Positions 16,952 through 26,242 are shown, counted from the first letter of the stretch. The stretch is DNA of 64,000 nt from Streptomyces sp. NBC_00289 (GCF_041435115.1 NZ_CP108047.1:62001-126000), one strand, 5' to 3'. The notes: generated by a model not told the origin, from the sequence alone. Translations and numbers: made by a program.

Positions 16952-18468
16952 CAGCGGATGTCGCTTTCGTTGTCGTCGTCGGTCTCGAGGTCGATCGGGG
17001 TGGCGCCGAAGCGGGACCAGGCGGAGGTGCCGGGCTGCAGGCTGTGGGTCTCGCTGGCCCGGTTCAATTCCACGCTCTTCAGGCCGACTTGGTAGTCGAG
17101 GATGGAGATCAGGTCCTTCTCGGCGAACCGGCCGGTGACCGCGGCGGTGCCGAGCGCCCGGTCGACCTCGGCAATGGAGTAGAGCTTGGAGAAAGCGACG
17201 GCCTCGGCCATCTTCGCCTTGACCTTGCGGGTGCCGGCGGTGGCGGCCTCCACCAGCCAGGAGGCGGCGCCGGGGCCGAGCATCAAGAAAGCAGCCTCCT
17301 CGGCGGTGGTCGCCTTCGGGGTGCGGTCGCCTTCCTTGTTCTCCCGGTGCGGGTAGTGCGCGTCGTCGAGCACGGGGGTTCCGGCCGTACCGCGCGGGTG
17401 GCGGGCGACCTCGTGGGCATGACCGTCGGCCGGGTCGACGGCGGTGACGATCAGCTCGTCGCCGTGGAAACGGGCCCAGACCCGGGTGTCGATCAGCTGG
17501 TGCGGCACCGAGTAGCGCACCGCCTCGACCGAGATCGTGGAATCCCAGCAGACCCGGCGGGTCGTGCCGAACGCGACGGTGAAGGGCTGCTTGGGCAGCG
17601 GGTGCAGCCGGGTGCGTTCCTCGGCGAGCATCTCGACCGGTCGCCGCTTCGTCTCGCGGTGGACCCGATTATTGACCTCCTCGCAGAAGGTGCGGCAGGC
17701 CGACTCCAGGGCGGCGAAGTTGCGGTATTCCTCAAGGAGGTTGACGTCCTTGGGTACCAGGTCGGCCTTGGCGATGCGGACGGTCGCCTCGCTGCCGCCC
17801 TTCGTCTCGGGATCCGCCGGCAGGCAAGTACGGATGGTCATGCCGTAGTGCTTGGCGACCTCGATGATCTCGGGGTTGCGGACTGCGATCCCGGCGATGT
17901 GGTCGGTGGTGACCGTCTTCTCGTTGTCGGTCAGCGCGTAGGCCGGGACCCCACCGATCCGTCGCAGGGTGGCGTCCAGGCACGCGGTGACCGTCGGCAG
18001 CGTTTTGTCCCAGACTGGGATCACGACGCGGAATCGAGACCAGGCCACCCACGCGCACCACAGCGAGGTGCGGCGTCCGCCGAGCTGCGGGCCCTCGCCC
18101 CAGTCCCACTGCAGCCACAGTCCCGGCTCGGTGATCCAAGGCCGGTATATTCGCCGCTGACCGGCTCTGAACTGGGCTTTCGCCTCGGCGACCGTGCGGC
18201 GGGTGGTGCGTTCCCCGCCCGTGAAACCCATCGCGGAGATCCGCTTGTGCACCACGTCCGCCCGGATCTTCCCGTTCGAGCGGACCACCAGCTCTTCGAT
18301 CTTCGGCAGGTACGCGTCGATGACGCGGTCGCGGTGCTGGCGGGCGTCGGGATGCTGTCCGGCAGCCCGCATCTTCACATATCGGGCCACCGTGTGGTGG
18401 TCGACACCGGCGAGCTCGGCCGCAGAACGGTAACTGCCCGTGAGGTCGTACGCCTCAAGGATTTCCAT
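16951..18468 (-). CDS. istA: IS21 transposase IstA
   Basis: A 505-residue DDE transposase. The N-terminal HTH is YRSAAELAGVDHHTVARYVK. The rve core has WLQWDWGEGPQLGGRRTSLW (first Asp), AYALTDNEKTVTTDHIAG (second Asp) and PETKGGSEATVRIAKADLVP (Glu). A C-terminal beta-barrel-like region follows. I chose ATG 18468 (MEILEAYDLTG), where the family N-terminus begins; the frame extends upstream to 18585 but that part is not conserved. It looks intact. Confidence 0.92.
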   Translation of the reverse strand: MEILEAYDLTGSYRSAAELAGVDHHTVARYVKMRAAGQHPDARQHRDRVIDAYLPKIEELVVRSNGKIRADVVHKRISAMGFTGGERTTRRTVAEAKAQFRAGQRRIYRPWITEPGLWLQWDWGEGPQLGGRRTSLWCAWVAWSRFRVVIPVWDKTLPTVTACLDATLRRIGGVPAYALTDNEKTVTTDHIAGIAVRNPEIIEVAKHYGMTIRTCLPADPETKGGSEATVRIAKADLVPKDVNLLEEYRNFAALESACRTFCEEVNNRVHRETKRRPVEMLAEERTRLHPLPKQPFTVAFGTTRRVCWDSTISVEAVRYSVPHQLIDTRVWARFHGDELIVTAVDPADGHAHEVARHPRGTAGTPVLDDAHYPHRENKEGDRTPKATTAEEAAFLMLGPGAASWLVEAATAGTRKVKAKMAEAVAFSKLYSIAEVDRALGTAAVTGRFAEKDLISILDYQVGLKSVELNRASETHSLQPGTSAWSRFGATPIDLETDDDNESDIR

Positions 18469-19058
18469 GATCTCGTGTGCCACGAACGCCGAAGGAGCCG
18501 AAATGTAGGAAGGACTCTGAAAGCGATGCTGTGCAAGAAATGAAGGTCTGGCCCTTCGAAGTCGCCCTGCGGGGGGAGGCTTCAAACCGCCACATGCTGC
18601 GGAAGCGGTGACGCGACCGTGGTGAGCGATGTGGAAAAGGCACCAGATGAGGTGTCAGGTGGGGATCAGGAAGACGAACGCAAGTGAACCACTGACGAAG
18701 TGTCGTTATTGAAATCTAAGCGACATCGAAACCGGGGATTTGGGATCGACTCCGGGATAAGCCTGGCGGGTGCCCGTCTATTGGCCAGGCGGTGTCCGGC
18801 ACGGAAGTGGCGTGAGCCTGATCTGCCGATCTTGCATGGAACGTGGGAAGGCACGTCTCGATACTGCCGCTCTTCATGAACGGCGAGAGGGAGAACCTCA
18901 AGCGGCTGACACCGCAAGGGGCTGAGTACCGAGGCGAGACGTGTTGGCGGACCGGCCCGTAGTAGTGACGAAGCCCCTGTAACGGGGGCGGAGCGAAGGG
19001 GCCGGGTCATCTGTAGCTGTGTGTGTCTGGTCAACCGGACGTTCTCCGGGAGGAGCCG

Positions 19059-20336
19059 ATGGACAAGCCGAAGTCAGCGAACAAGCCGTTTGATATTTCG
19101 AAGTGGGAAGTGCTGGAGGCGTATCGAGAGGTCAAGAGGAATCGGGGTGCGGCAGGGGTGGATGGTCAGTCCATCGACGACTTCGAGGCCGATCTGAAGA
19201 ACAACTTGTTCAAGATCTGGAACCGGATGTCGTCAGGGACGTACTTTCCTCCTCCTGTCCGTGCGGTGGAGATTCCGAAGCAGCACGGCGGCGGCACGAG
19301 AATGCTAGGCATTCCCACTGTTGCCGACCGAGTGGCGCAAACCGTAGTGGCTCGACATTTGGGTATCCGAGTGGAGCCTGTATTCCACGAGGATTCCTAT
19401 GGATACCGGCCGAAACGGTCCGCGCTGGACGCGGTGGGAACGTGCCGGCAACGCTGCTGGAAGAAGGACTGGGTCATCGATCTCGATGTCCAGAAGTTCT
19501 TCGACAGTGTCCGCTGGGACCTCATCGTCAAGGCTGTGGAGGTCCACACCGACGCCGTTTGGGTGAAGTTGTATGTTGATCGGTGGCTTCGTGCGCCGCT
19601 TCAACTGCCCGACGGCACCTTGCAGAAGCGGGACCGAGGAACCCCACAAGGATCAGCGGTATCGCCCGTGCTGGCGAACCTGTTCATGCACTACGCGTTC
19701 GACACCTGGCTCGCCCGGAAGTACCCGGGCACAGAGTTCGAACGCTATGCCGACGACGCAGTCGTTCACTGCGCCAGCGAGCGTCAGGCCCGCGAGGTCC
19801 TGGCCGCACTCGCGAACAGGATGGAAGAGGTCGGGCTGCGACTGCACCCCGACAAGACCCGGATCGTGTACTGCAAGGACGGGAAACGGCGAGGCTCCTA
19901 CGAGCACACGTCGTTCACCTTCCTCGGGTTCACGTTCCGCGCCCGAGGCGCGAGGAGCAGGAACGGCCAGAACTTCACGGCCTTCCTCCCCGCAGCCAGC
20001 AAGGAAGCCCTGAAGAAGATCAGTTCGGAGGTCCGCTCCTGGCGGTTGCACCGACAGATCAACCTCACCTTCTTCGAGCTCGCGCGACGGATCAACCCGT
20101 TCGTGCGCGGCTGGATGCAGTACTACGGAGCGTTCTATCGCTCGGTACTGCATCCCCTCCTCTATCGCATCAACGCCTACCTGATGCGGTGGATCCGCAA
20201 GAAGTACAGACGGCTCCGGCCGTTCAAGAAGGCCCACGCGTGCTGGAAACGCATCACCAGCCAGCACCCGCGGCTCTTCGCCCAGTGGGCATGGACGCCG
20301 AAGTTCCTGCTGATCAAGATGACAAGAGCCGTGTAA
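19059..20336 (+). CDS. ltrA: group II intron reverse transcriptase/maturase
   Basis: A 425-residue RT. RT motifs in order are KRNRGAAGVDGQSIDDF, RMLGIPTVADRVAQTVV, DSYGYRPKRSALDAV, DLDVQKFFDSVRWDLI (first Asp), GTPQGSAVSPVLANLFMHYA and the catalytic YADDAVVHC (~230). The maturase X domain follows (FLGFTFRARGARSRNG, then WMQYYGAF). No HNH endonuclease domain is present, as in several bacterial classes. ATG 19059 has a GGGAGGAG ribosome binding site. The stop codon TAA lies inside intron domain V. Confidence 0.93.
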   Translation: MDKPKSANKPFDISKWEVLEAYREVKRNRGAAGVDGQSIDDFEADLKNNLFKIWNRMSSGTYFPPPVRAVEIPKQHGGGTRMLGIPTVADRVAQTVVARHLGIRVEPVFHEDSYGYRPKRSALDAVGTCRQRCWKKDWVIDLDVQKFFDSVRWDLIVKAVEVHTDAVWVKLYVDRWLRAPLQLPDGTLQKRDRGTPQGSAVSPVLANLFMHYAFDTWLARKYPGTEFERYADDAVVHCASERQAREVLAALANRMEEVGLRLHPDKTRIVYCKDGKRRGSYEHTSFTFLGFTFRARGARSRNGQNFTAFLPAASKEALKKISSEVRSWRLHRQINLTFFELARRINPFVRGWMQYYGAFYRSVLHPLLYRINAYLMRWIRKKYRRLRPFKKAHACWKRITSQHPRLFAQWAWTPKFLLIKMTRAV

Positions 20337-20359
20337 ATTGAGAGGTTTACGCACGGTTC
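20326..20359 (+). ncRNA. group II intron domain V
   Basis: A 34-nt hairpin beginning GAGCCGTG, with its partner CGCACGGTTC at the 3' side and a GAGG tetraloop region. It has the size and terminal sequences of bacterial domain V, the catalytic core. The last codons of the RT gene overlap its 5' strand. Confidence 0.8.
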
Positions 20360-20398
20360 TGTGGGAGCCCGGGGGTGAGATCCCCCGGGCGACCCGAC

Positions 20399-20815
20399 CC
20401 TGCTGTTCTTCACCCGCTCGAGCTTCGCCGACCGGGTACGTCTGGGGCGAGCGGGGAGATATCTGGCCGTCCGCGGGGAAACCGATGGCCATCAGTGGGG
20501 CCGTAAATGGCCGCCTATGGGGAGTATGTCGTGGCCACGGTCACCGGACGACGGTGACAGGCCACGCGGGGGAGCGGCGCGGCCGCGCGGCAGATAGTGC
20601 TCGTTTGCGCTTTTCCGCACGGCCTGGTTGCGGGCCGCCCAGCCGGGCCAAATCTGGGGGTGCAGTACGGGCCCTGGCCCTTCTGGAGCCAGAGCTAGGA
20701 GTCCGGGGTCGCATGGTGCTGCTTTGGCGTTGGCTGGGTGTCACGGTGACGGCGAAAGCGAACGGGTGCGAGCGTTGTTCGCATGCCGTTCGGCCGTTCT
20801 GTGGTCGAACTGTTG
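20399..20815. other. 417-bp region without a convincing gene
   Basis: This sequence lies downstream of the intron and of the Sel1-repeat gene. A repeated GGCC(A/G)(T/C) pattern (GATGGCCATCAG, AAATGGCCGCCTATGG) occurs near 20485-20525. No ORF with protein-like character and no clear terminator were found. Confidence 0.4.
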
Positions 20816-22003
20816 TTACTCCTCGTTCAGCCCGTGGGCCTCAAGCACGTCACGCACCGCCGAGTGAAGGGCCACCCGGTCCTCGTAGAATTTCATGAAT
20901 GTGTCGTAGCGGGTGTCGATCAGACCCAATGCGGCTGCCTTGGTCAGCTCCACGAGGTCTCTTTCTGGAGTGAGTGGGGCGCGGAGTATGTCGAGCATGA
21001 TGGGCTTGAGAGCCGGGTGGTTCTGGTCCTGCACCAGTTGGACCAGGGCAACTCGTGGTGGCCAGTTGTCCAGCGTCCAGTAGAGCTGCACGAGAGCCTC
21101 GACATGAGACAGCCGAACGTCGGGACGTGCGAACTCGATCTCGTCCCAGGACAGAGACTGGACCAGGTGCCAGAACCGCTGCAACTCATGCAGGGTGTTG
21201 GCCTCGGCTTCGCTGCCGGTGATCCGCAGGAGCACCGCGTAGTTGCTCATGCCGCTGGTGTCCCAGGCTTCGGCGGCCTGCTTCAGCCAGGGTTCGGCGT
21301 TGATGAGATCGCCTTGCTCGGCGAGGAGGACGCCGAGGTTGGTGGCGGCTCCGGTGTGTCCGGCTTCTGCGGCCTGGCGGTACCAGCGCTGGGCTTCCGA
21401 GACGTTGGATCCTGCAAGGCAGACCGCCAGGTTGTACGCGGCCTTGATGTCGTCGGCTTCTGCGGCGCGCCGCCACCAGTAGATCTCGGCGTCGGCGTCG
21501 CCATGATGGGCGTGGTGTACGGCGAGGTTGCACATGGCCCGCGGGTCGCCGCCGTCCGCGGCGCGTTCGTACCAGGCGAGCGCAGCTTTGGTGTCGCCCC
21601 GGTCGGCGTGCAGGACCGCGAGCCCGAAGGCCGCCTCCGCATCGTCTTCGTCGGCGGCCCGCTGGTACCAGGGCTCGGCGCCTTCGGCGTCGCCCCGGCT
21701 GAGCATCGTGTCGGCCAGGGCGACCATGGACCGGACATGGCCGGCGTCTGCGGCACGGTGCCACCACGCTTCCGCCTCCGCGTGGTCGCCACGCTGGCGG
21801 CACAGCCACAGACCCAGGTTGTACATACCGCTCGGATGGCCGCCCTGTGCGGCGCGAACGTACCAAGCCTCGGCTTCGCCGACCCGGCCCTGCTCCATGA
21901 GTTGGGTCCCGAGCCGGTTCATGGCGCCGAGATCCCCGGCCTCCGCCTGCACCTTGGCGTCATCTTCTGGTGTCATTTCTTCCACTTCAACCTTTATGGG
22001 CAT
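20816..22003 (-). CDS. Sel1-like repeat protein
   Basis: A 395-residue protein. From residue ~15 to ~270 it consists of about eight Sel1-type (SLR/TPR-like) alpha-alpha repeats of ~36 residues, each ending in a variant of AEAWYVRAAQGGHP (others: AEAWWHRAADAGHV, ALAWYERAADGGDP, AQRWYRQAAEAGHT). The final ~120 residues (WDEIEFARPDVRLSHVEALV, PALKPIMLDILRAPLTPERD) form a distinct alpha-helical domain. SLRs are scaffolds in signalling assemblies. There is no signal peptide, so it is probably cytoplasmic. It is the third gene of a minus-strand operon with the SLOG-like gene. The start at 22003 (MPIKVEVEE) is tentative. Confidence 0.82.
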   Translation of the reverse strand: MPIKVEVEEMTPEDDAKVQAEAGDLGAMNRLGTQLMEQGRVGEAEAWYVRAAQGGHPSGMYNLGLWLCRQRGDHAEAEAWWHRAADAGHVRSMVALADTMLSRGDAEGAEPWYQRAADEDDAEAAFGLAVLHADRGDTKAALAWYERAADGGDPRAMCNLAVHHAHHGDADAEIYWWRRAAEADDIKAAYNLAVCLAGSNVSEAQRWYRQAAEAGHTGAATNLGVLLAEQGDLINAEPWLKQAAEAWDTSGMSNYAVLLRITGSEAEANTLHELQRFWHLVQSLSWDEIEFARPDVRLSHVEALVQLYWTLDNWPPRVALVQLVQDQNHPALKPIMLDILRAPLTPERDLVELTKAAALGLIDTRYDTFMKFYEDRVALHSAVRDVLEAHGLNEE

Positions 22004-22075
22004 TTCGAGAGGTGCGGAAAATGCGGATCGGGCGCTCCGGCAGGCGTGACCGTTCCGGCAGGTCACCGCCCTGCC

Positions 22076-22618
22076 TCAGAAGTTTGATCGGGTGCGGCGC
22101 TTCTTGCTGCCTGGCTCACGTTGTCGGCCCTGGCGGGCGGCGCCGACCGGCCAGACGACGTGTACAGGCACTCCTGAGGTACGAGCTGTGGCCACCGCAT
22201 CTGCTGTCCCGCCCTGTCCGGCTCCCGGGCGACCGTCCCAAACTGCCACCAGCAGCTCCGCGCGGCGCAGTAGTTCACGGTTGGCGGCAGCGTAAGCGGG
22301 TCTCGCGGCCCTCTCGTACGGCATCGTCTGCACCTCCGCTGCGGCCTGATGCAGGCGATCAAATTCCTTGGCGTAGCGTGGGCTGATCATGCGCTGCCGA
22401 TAGTCCCTGGACGGGAGCACTGCGACAAGCTTCCCACCCACGTGGAGGACCGCATCTGCGAACAACGCGTCGGATCCCTCGGCCAGGCAGGACACCCCGA
22501 TTGGCTCCGACGCGGGGTAACGGTCGAGCAGGGTCAGCAGGGCTTTTCTGATCACTGGTGCGCTTGACTCGGCCGACTCGGCGAGGTTGCTGTGGCCGGT
22601 CACTGCGAGTGTCGCCAT
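22076..22618 (-). CDS. SLOG-superfamily (Rossmann-like nucleotide-sensing) protein
   Basis: A 180-residue protein. The N-terminal strand-loop is MATLAVTGHSNL. GVSCLAEGSDALFADAVLHV and KLVAVLPSRDYRQR follow, then ELLVAVWDGRPGAGQGGTAD and VPVHVVWPVGA. This order matches SLOG-like domains predicted to bind or process nucleotides such as ADP-ribose derivatives in conflict systems. The C-terminus is a short basic tail (KKRRTRSNF). Its start lies 9 bp after the stop of the preceding helical gene, so the two are coupled. Ligand and output are unknown. Confidence 0.72.
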   Translation of the reverse strand: MATLAVTGHSNLAESAESSAPVIRKALLTLLDRYPASEPIGVSCLAEGSDALFADAVLHVGGKLVAVLPSRDYRQRMISPRYAKEFDRLHQAAAEVQTMPYERAARPAYAAANRELLRRAELLVAVWDGRPGAGQGGTADAVATARTSGVPVHVVWPVGAARQGRQREPGSKKRRTRSNF

Positions 22619-22627
22619 CTCCTGCGC

Positions 22628-23575
22628 TCACACAGCCGTTCTGGCTCTGACTCTCAGGCGGCTGTGCCGATTGCGGATGGCCTCGACCTGTTTGCGGTGG
22701 CCGGCGTTGGTGGTTAGTCCCTCGGCGACGGTGACGGCCTCGGTGAAGGGGAAGTCGGCACTTGGCACATGTCGCGCATGCTCCAAGTTCCATGCGATCC
22801 CGCAGACGGCGTCGTGGATCCCACCGATGACCGCAGCCCTGGTGTGCGCCCGTCCGACAAGGCCGATCACCCGGTCGAACTGTTCGGTAACTGTATATAG
22901 GGCGGCCAGCGTGCGCAGCGCGTTCTGAGTTGGTGCGGACGGATCGATCGCCGCCGTGACCTGCTCGCACAGGCCGTCGAAATCGGTGGTGTCAAGACTG
23001 TAGTAGACCAGCGCCCAGCGGGCACCGTCGGCGGGAGCGGCCCTGCGCAAGCCGCGGCCGTGTTCTGGGGATGCCAGCTCGCCGATGATGATGTCGAGGA
23101 TCGGTGCGATGTCGGTCTGCCGGTGGATGTTGCGGGCCATGCGCATGGCGGCGTCACGGATGGCCGGCTCTTCCTGACCGAGGCTGGCGAAGAGTGAGAG
23201 CAGACAGGGCGCCGATAGCGGGAGGCGAAGGTCGATGCGGTGGAGCTCGGACGGCGCCACTTGCCGGAGCCGCCGTACAAGGTCCGGATCGTCCGTGCGG
23301 CACGCGTGGATCAGCAGCGCAGCCGTGATGTAGCGGCGGTTCTCCTCACGGAGATGGGCGGGCTCGGTCGGCTCGTTGACGAATGCCTGCAGGTCTCCGA
23401 GCATGTTGACCAGGTTTGCGGCGTCATCGGGGGTGATTGTCGCCCCAGTGTGCACCGCTTTGAAGACGCCGCGAGCTTGGTCCCGCACATAGAGCGCGCT
23501 CGGGCCACCACAGCCTTCGGCCAACAACTCTTCGGCGAACGCGCATTCGACAGCGGGCAAGGAACCGGTCATCAT
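22628..23575 (-). CDS. alpha-helical protein of unknown function, first gene of SLOG operon
   Basis: A 315-residue, mostly helical protein without a recognised domain. Features include ALYVRDQARGVFKAVHTGAT, a region resembling HEAT-type helices (RRYITAALLIHACRTDDPDL and APCLLSLFASLGQEEPAIRD, then MRMARNIHRQTDIAPILDII), and a basic C-terminus. There is no TM segment or signal peptide. It is the promoter-proximal gene of a three-gene operon and is divergent (200 bp) from the frameshifted gene at 23775. I do not recognise a family. Confidence 0.65.
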   Translation of the reverse strand: MMTGSLPAVECAFAEELLAEGCGGPSALYVRDQARGVFKAVHTGATITPDDAANLVNMLGDLQAFVNEPTEPAHLREENRRYITAALLIHACRTDDPDLVRRLRQVAPSELHRIDLRLPLSAPCLLSLFASLGQEEPAIRDAAMRMARNIHRQTDIAPILDIIIGELASPEHGRGLRRAAPADGARWALVYYSLDTTDFDGLCEQVTAAIDPSAPTQNALRTLAALYTVTEQFDRVIGLVGRAHTRAAVIGGIHDAVCGIAWNLEHARHVPSADFPFTEAVTVAEGLTTNAGHRKQVEAIRNRHSRLRVRARTAV

Positions 23576-23774
23576 CCGACCCTATGGCGCAAGCCTCAAG
23601 CGATCTTCCATAATCGCTACTCAGTCGATCACCAGCCCCAGATTTTCGGCCTGCCAGCTGAAGGGCGCCGTGCGATGGGAAGCGGTGATGATGCTCTGGT
23701 GCCGCTGTCGGTGGACTCTTCCCGCGAGAGCGGTGCGGTTTGGGTGCTTGAGCCGCTCGACTACGATCACCGGG

Positions 23775-24606
23775 ATGACCGATCTTTGGGAGCAGGATCT
23801 GACGGCGGCGTTCTCTGTGCTGCTCGGCAGGCCGGTGGACAGCTTCGATCCCGAGGCCGAGTATGCCCTGTACTACATCAACAGTGCAGTCGACGACCAA
23901 TGGGTGTGGGGAACGCTCGATGATGTCGAGTCGCTGAGGCGAACGTGGGGGCCGGGCGACGACGGCTACCGGCCCGAGCTGCTGCAGATCTGTCTCGCCC
24001 TTGACTGGAGTCTGGACCTCGCCCGGTCCGTGTTCGAGTTCGACTTCACTGGGGAATCGGTTCTCTCCCGGGCGTTCAGCGCACGGCCCGATTCCAGTCT
24101 GGTCGCCGAGGCATGCCGCGCGGTCACTGGCGATGAGCTGGCCGCCGTGCTCACCGGGCACGGCCTGGGGCTGGCCGACATCGTGTCCGGTGTCGAGGAC
24201 GGCACGTTCACCGTCGGTATGTCCTTCCGCGTCGTCACCGACGGCACCCTCCGGGACGCGCTGCTGACCGCGATCCGTGGGAAAAAAACAGGGCCCCGAT
24301 CGGCTGCGGCCCGACCCGGACGAAACGGCGATCCTGGGGCTACCATCGGTTCTGTTTGACCGCGAGCGGGAACTGCCGCCCGAGGCGGCGACTGAGTGGG
24401 ACCGTCTCCTTGCGCCGGTCCGTGATCCCCGGCTTCGTGCGCACATCTGGTCGCCGTACCTGGACCGGCCGTGGGATCGCCCCGGCATCTCCTCCGGAGG
24501 ACCCGACCGGCCCGGCACCACCCGCGTCGCGGCCTGGGACCTGGCCTACTTCGGCGAAGTCCGACTCGCCGTCACACAGACGGCGGGAGCACTCTCAGGA
24601 CAGTAG
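23775..24606 (+). pseudogene. unknown gene with frameshift at an A7 tract
   Basis: The first frame begins MTDLWEQDLTAAFSVLLGRP and is protein-like (GTLDDVESLRRTWGPGDDG, AVTGDELAAVLTGHGLGLAD) up to GKK at ~24288. It then loses character, while the +1 frame continues convincingly as GPDRLRPDPDETAILGLPSV and VRDPRLRAHIWSPYLDRPWD to a stop at 24606. Removing one A from the run of seven (24282-24288) restores a ~277-residue protein. The cause could be mutation, sequencing error or transcriptional slippage. The product is not recognised; it is divergent from the SLOG operon. Confidence 0.6.
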
Positions 24607-25412
24607 CTCGCTGCTGTTCTCCGGGCCGAGCCTGGTGAAGTCGACGTCGAGGTGCGGCTCGTATGCCTCCTGGAGGGCAGGTCGAGCTCATGGGTGGAGT
24701 ACTCGCCGAACCGCATGATCTTCTCGGTCAGGTAGGGCGAGACCTCGGCCAGGTCCTCGGGCTCGGCCTTCCAGCCCTCGGACTGCAGCTGGCGCACCAC
24801 CTCGGCGATGTCCAGGGTGTTGTGGAAGATCAGGCAGTCGGTGAGCAGGGCGTTGAACTTCACCGCCTTCTCCTGCTCGACGGGGTCGTTGTCGGTGATG
24901 ACGCCCCGGTTGCCGAAGCGCACCCACTCGGAGAAGCCGTTGTACGCCTCAACCTTGTTGGTCGCGGCCGTCACCCGTCGGCGCATCTGCGGGTCCGACA
25001 GGTAGCGCAGCAGCTGGATGGTGCGGATCACCCGGCCGACCTCGCGGAACGCCGCGTAGTGGGCATTTTTGCGCGAGCCGGAGCGCAGGCGCCGTAGCAG
25101 CAGCACGGAAGACACTTTGCCCTCGCGTACCGACAGGGCGACGCGCATGACGTCCTTGAAGTGCTGCTCGATGAGGTCCCAGTCGATGACCCGCCTCGCC
25201 GAACAATGTGTCGATGTGCACGTAGGAGGTGCGCCGGGTGGGCCGGAAGAACACCAGGTCCTTCCAGTTGCGGATCCTTGGCATCAGCTCGAAGCCCAGC
25301 AGGTGGGCCAGGCTGAACACCGGGTAACTAAATGGCTCTGGGTGTCCGCGTGGATCATGGTCGGCTGTAGCTCGGACTCATTCTTCAGCAGTCCCTCGAT
25401 GATGTTGCCCGA
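24595..25412 (-). pseudogene. tnpA: Tn3-family transposase, C-terminal fragment with frameshifts
   Basis: The minus strand carries the Tn3 DDE C-terminal third in pieces. They are GLLKNESELQPTMIHADTQ, then LAHLLGFELMPRIRNWKDLV, then RVALSVREGKVSSVLLLRRL through CLIFHNTLDIAEVVRQL and MRFGEYSTHEL. The canonical end LDVDFTRLGPE is in another frame. At least three frameshifts are needed to join them, so it is inactive. Its 5' side is fused to an unrelated transposase at ~25412. Confidence 0.85.
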
Positions 25413-25690
25413 CCACGGCCCGGTTGTTGTCGTCGACGAACGCGAACAGGTAGGCCTTGTGGCCTGCGATCTTCGGCCCAGGAAGCGCATCGCCCACCCA
25501 GAGCTCGTTGGGACACGTGGCCTCGAACCGGCCGAAGGCCTCCGGCGACTGCCCGTCCGGGCGGGGACCGTGCGGTAGGACGGGCCCCAGCCCAGGTGCT
25601 GCTGCAGGATCCGCACCACCTGCGCGGTCGGCCGGGTCGGGTTCTCCCGCTTCAAGGCCGCGGCCAGGTCTAGCAAATCGGACTACAGGC
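25413..25690 (-). pseudogene. DDE integrase-type transposase fragment (Mu/IS481-like)
   Basis: Minus-strand pieces LAAALKRENPTRPTAQVVRI with LQQHLGWGPSYRT, then in another frame FGRFEATCPNELWVGDALPG and YLFAFVDDNNRAVVG, match integrase-core transposases (first catalytic Asp in VGDA, second in FVDD). The fragment stops abruptly where Tn3 sequence starts, and one internal frameshift is present. Confidence 0.7.
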
Positions 25691-26242
25691 TCGCAAGCCG
25701 CCACCATTGTCACGGTGCCGCCCAGCACCCCGAAGATCAATCCGCAGAAGCCGACGAAGCCCGCAGCATCATCCGGAGTGGCAGATCCGGTGCTCTATGT
25801 CCTCATTTCGAGTGGCAATCAACAACACAGCACGGCTGCATCCCGAGTGCGGGCCGTGACCACCACCGCGCCGCCGTCTTCCGCCGCGTCCTCAACGACC
25901 AGCGCCGAAAGTCCGGAAAGCACCGCCTGTAAGGGAGTTGATATCCATCACAAGGTCATGATCACGGAGGGCTACTCGGCGTCACCACCGATGACGGGCC
26001 AGAGCCTGATTCATGACACTCCCGGCTCACGCGGGCGACGTAGAGGACGGCTCCGGCGGTGCGGCGGGCGCGGCAGACGCGTGTGACCTGGCACCGGCAG
26101 GGCGGGGTCACTTCCCGGCTGGAAGGTTTCAGGAGATGCTCGCGCTGGCGGGGCCCGATTCCCTGCACCCGGCGGCTCTCGGCGATGCCGAGTTCGCTCA
26201 GAATCCGGCCGGCCCCGACACCCCACACCGGGCTGTGGGGGT
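25691..26242. other. 552-bp region, possible coding relic only
   Basis: On the plus strand from ~25755 to 25932 one frame reads EADEARSIIRSGRSGALCPH then FEWQSTTQHGC and RVLNDQRRKSGKHRL before a stop. It looks like the 3' end of a gene, but no start or family could be assigned. The remainder shows nothing convincing; a CCCCACA...TGTGGGG hairpin lies at 26221-26240. Confidence 0.35.

Larger units (their letters stand above)
16049..18594 (-). mobile_element. IS21-family insertion sequence
   Basis: A 2546-bp element with TG...CA termini. The left end is TGTCAATGGCCTTGAAGTTC; the right end reads inward TGTGGCGGTTTGAAGCCTCC. They are related but imperfect inverted repeats, as in IS21 relatives. 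Additional internal repeats (GGCGGCCAGGAGTTCTTCCC and GGTGGCCAGATAATTCCCC) lie at the left end. No direct duplication of flanking bases is visible. Confidence 0.75.
18608..20398 (+). mobile_element. group II intron with maturase ORF
   Basis: The 5' boundary is proposed at GTGACGCGACC (18608) and the 3' boundary after a domain VI hairpin (CCCGGGGGTGAGATCCCCCGGG) and CGACCCGAC, about 20398. The 450-bp structured leader contains GC-rich stems typical of domains I-III. Domain V is recognisable at 20326-20359. The intron lies only 13 bp beyond the IS21 right end, so its 5' exon is very short before IS sequence begins. Confidence 0.75.
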
